Below are positions 52,845 through 53,201 of a stretch of DNA of 53,201 nucleotides, one piece after another. Below the pieces are notes generated by a model. The model was not told where the DNA came from and did not search any database. It worked only from the letters and a program-made list of their open reading frames with translations. This DNA comes from Acidobacteriota bacterium (GTDB lineage: Bacteria > Acidobacteriota > Vicinamibacteria > Vicinamibacterales > UBA2999). Every line of letters begins with the position of its first letter. Within the stretch, counting starts at the first letter, position 1. Location: contig JAGNJW010000033.1 of the NCBI GenBank assembly GCA_018000455.1, positions 1 through 53,201 on the forward strand. The letters are read 5' to 3'. The translations under genes and the position numbers were made by a program.

Positions 52845-53201
52845 CTAGTGACTGGGTGTCGGCGCTTGCAGGGCGCGCTGACGCTGATGCTCGGCGAACG
52901 CCTCGCGCAGTTTCTGGACTGCCGTCTGCTTCTGCTCGGGCGTGAGAATGATCTGGCGCGAGAGCACCACGCTCATCGTGCCGGTCGGGTTGTCGAGGAA
53001 GTCGTCGATCGTCACGCCGAACCGGCTCTGCACGTCTTCGACGGCAATCGACAGGTCGGGACCGATCTGCGCCGGGCTCTTCACCCCCAGCGAGCTGACC
53101 GAGTGACAGACGAAGCAGCCGGTCTGTACGAACCAGCCGCCCGGCCCGGTGCGCATGGCCGTCTCGGCCTCCAGTTCCTCCGGACTGCGCGGGTCGACGC
53201 G
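52845..53201 (-). CDS. c-type cytochrome of the nos operon, C-terminal part
   Basis: The last 118 residues of a monoheme cytochrome c; the gene continues past the window edge in frame (VDPRSPEELEAETAMRTG). The heme site is CFVCH. The segment SPAQIGPDLSIAVEDVQSRF and PTGTMSVVLSRQIILTPEQ includes the expected distal Met (GTMSVV). It is transcribed into nosZ with a 12-nt gap, so it is the likely electron donor or relay for NosZ. Small cytochromes are typical of clade II clusters. Confidence 0.88.
   Translation of the reverse strand, partial: RVDPRSPEELEAETAMRTGPGGWFVQTGCFVCHSVSSLGVKSPAQIGPDLSIAVEDVQSRFGVTIDDFLDNPTGTMSVVLSRQIILTPEQKQTAVQKLREAFAEHQRQRALQAPTPSH

Overview
The window is GC-rich DNA (I estimate high sixties percent) packed with short-gap or overlapping operons. 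Its content includes DUF5916-type outer-membrane barrels, kelch lipoproteins, a two-FtsX-domain MacB-like exporter, a clade II nitrous oxide reductase cluster and a UGA-decoded selenoprotein. This combination suggests a soil or sediment Acidobacteriota, perhaps class Vicinamibacteria. That placement is inferred from gene content, not from a marker gene. I found no rRNA, tRNA, CRISPR array, insertion sequence or phage gene.

Layout. Positions 1-2540 (minus): an arsR-sulP anion-transporter operon, then a small Tudor-like protein and the start of an inositol-phosphate synthase. Positions 2657-12985: mostly single genes, namely a YdeI-like protein, an NTF2-like protein, a kelch lipoprotein, an exported Xaa-Pro peptidase, a phosphotransferase, a selenocysteine peroxiredoxin/DsbD-alpha fusion, a DUF547 protein, a CBM9/DUF5916 barrel and a VOC protein. 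Positions 13046-15478: a TetR regulator, a cupin, and a tight nsrR / group III truncated globin / membrane-protein operon with a perfect NsrR-type palindrome. Positions 15475-20123: a coupled Ca2+ ATPase and cation/Ca2+ exchanger, then a D-lactate-dehydrogenase-like enzyme. Positions 20125-26720: a truncated sensor, a three-gene ABC exporter and a Tat-type alanine-racemase-like protein. Positions 26934-34269: a hybrid histidine kinase with a CheB-CheR-PAS protein, a large unknown protein with a GNAT-like end, and a tandem DUF1801 protein. Positions 34538-43336: a PadR-led RND efflux operon, a flavin disulfide-type oxidoreductase and an MFS transporter. Positions 43401-53201: a nitrogen-oxide respiration block. 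It holds a cupredoxin lipoprotein with a seven-heme cytochrome c, a hemerythrin-like protein, and the nos operon on the other strand (cytochrome c, nosZ, nosB, nosD, nosF, nosL, nosY).

How the genes work together. The right end reduces N2O. NosZ is the enzyme, NosB/D/F/Y/L are assembly and copper-supply factors, and the c-type cytochrome is a likely electron donor. The cupredoxin/heptaheme pair and the hemerythrin-like gene each sit behind a near-identical stretch of about 110 bp. That stretch carries an FNR-spaced palindrome (ATGAC-N4-GTCAT) and a -10-like hexamer, so the two units are probably co-induced by a Crp/FNR-type regulator. The nsrR-globin operon is a second nitric-oxide response unit.

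Two further themes stand out. Several genes have almost no 5' leader: for arsR, tetR and the tandem DUF1801 gene, recognisable -35/-10 elements place the start codon within about 0-5 nt of the predicted transcription start. In addition, many spacers that look empty contain pieces of decayed genes.
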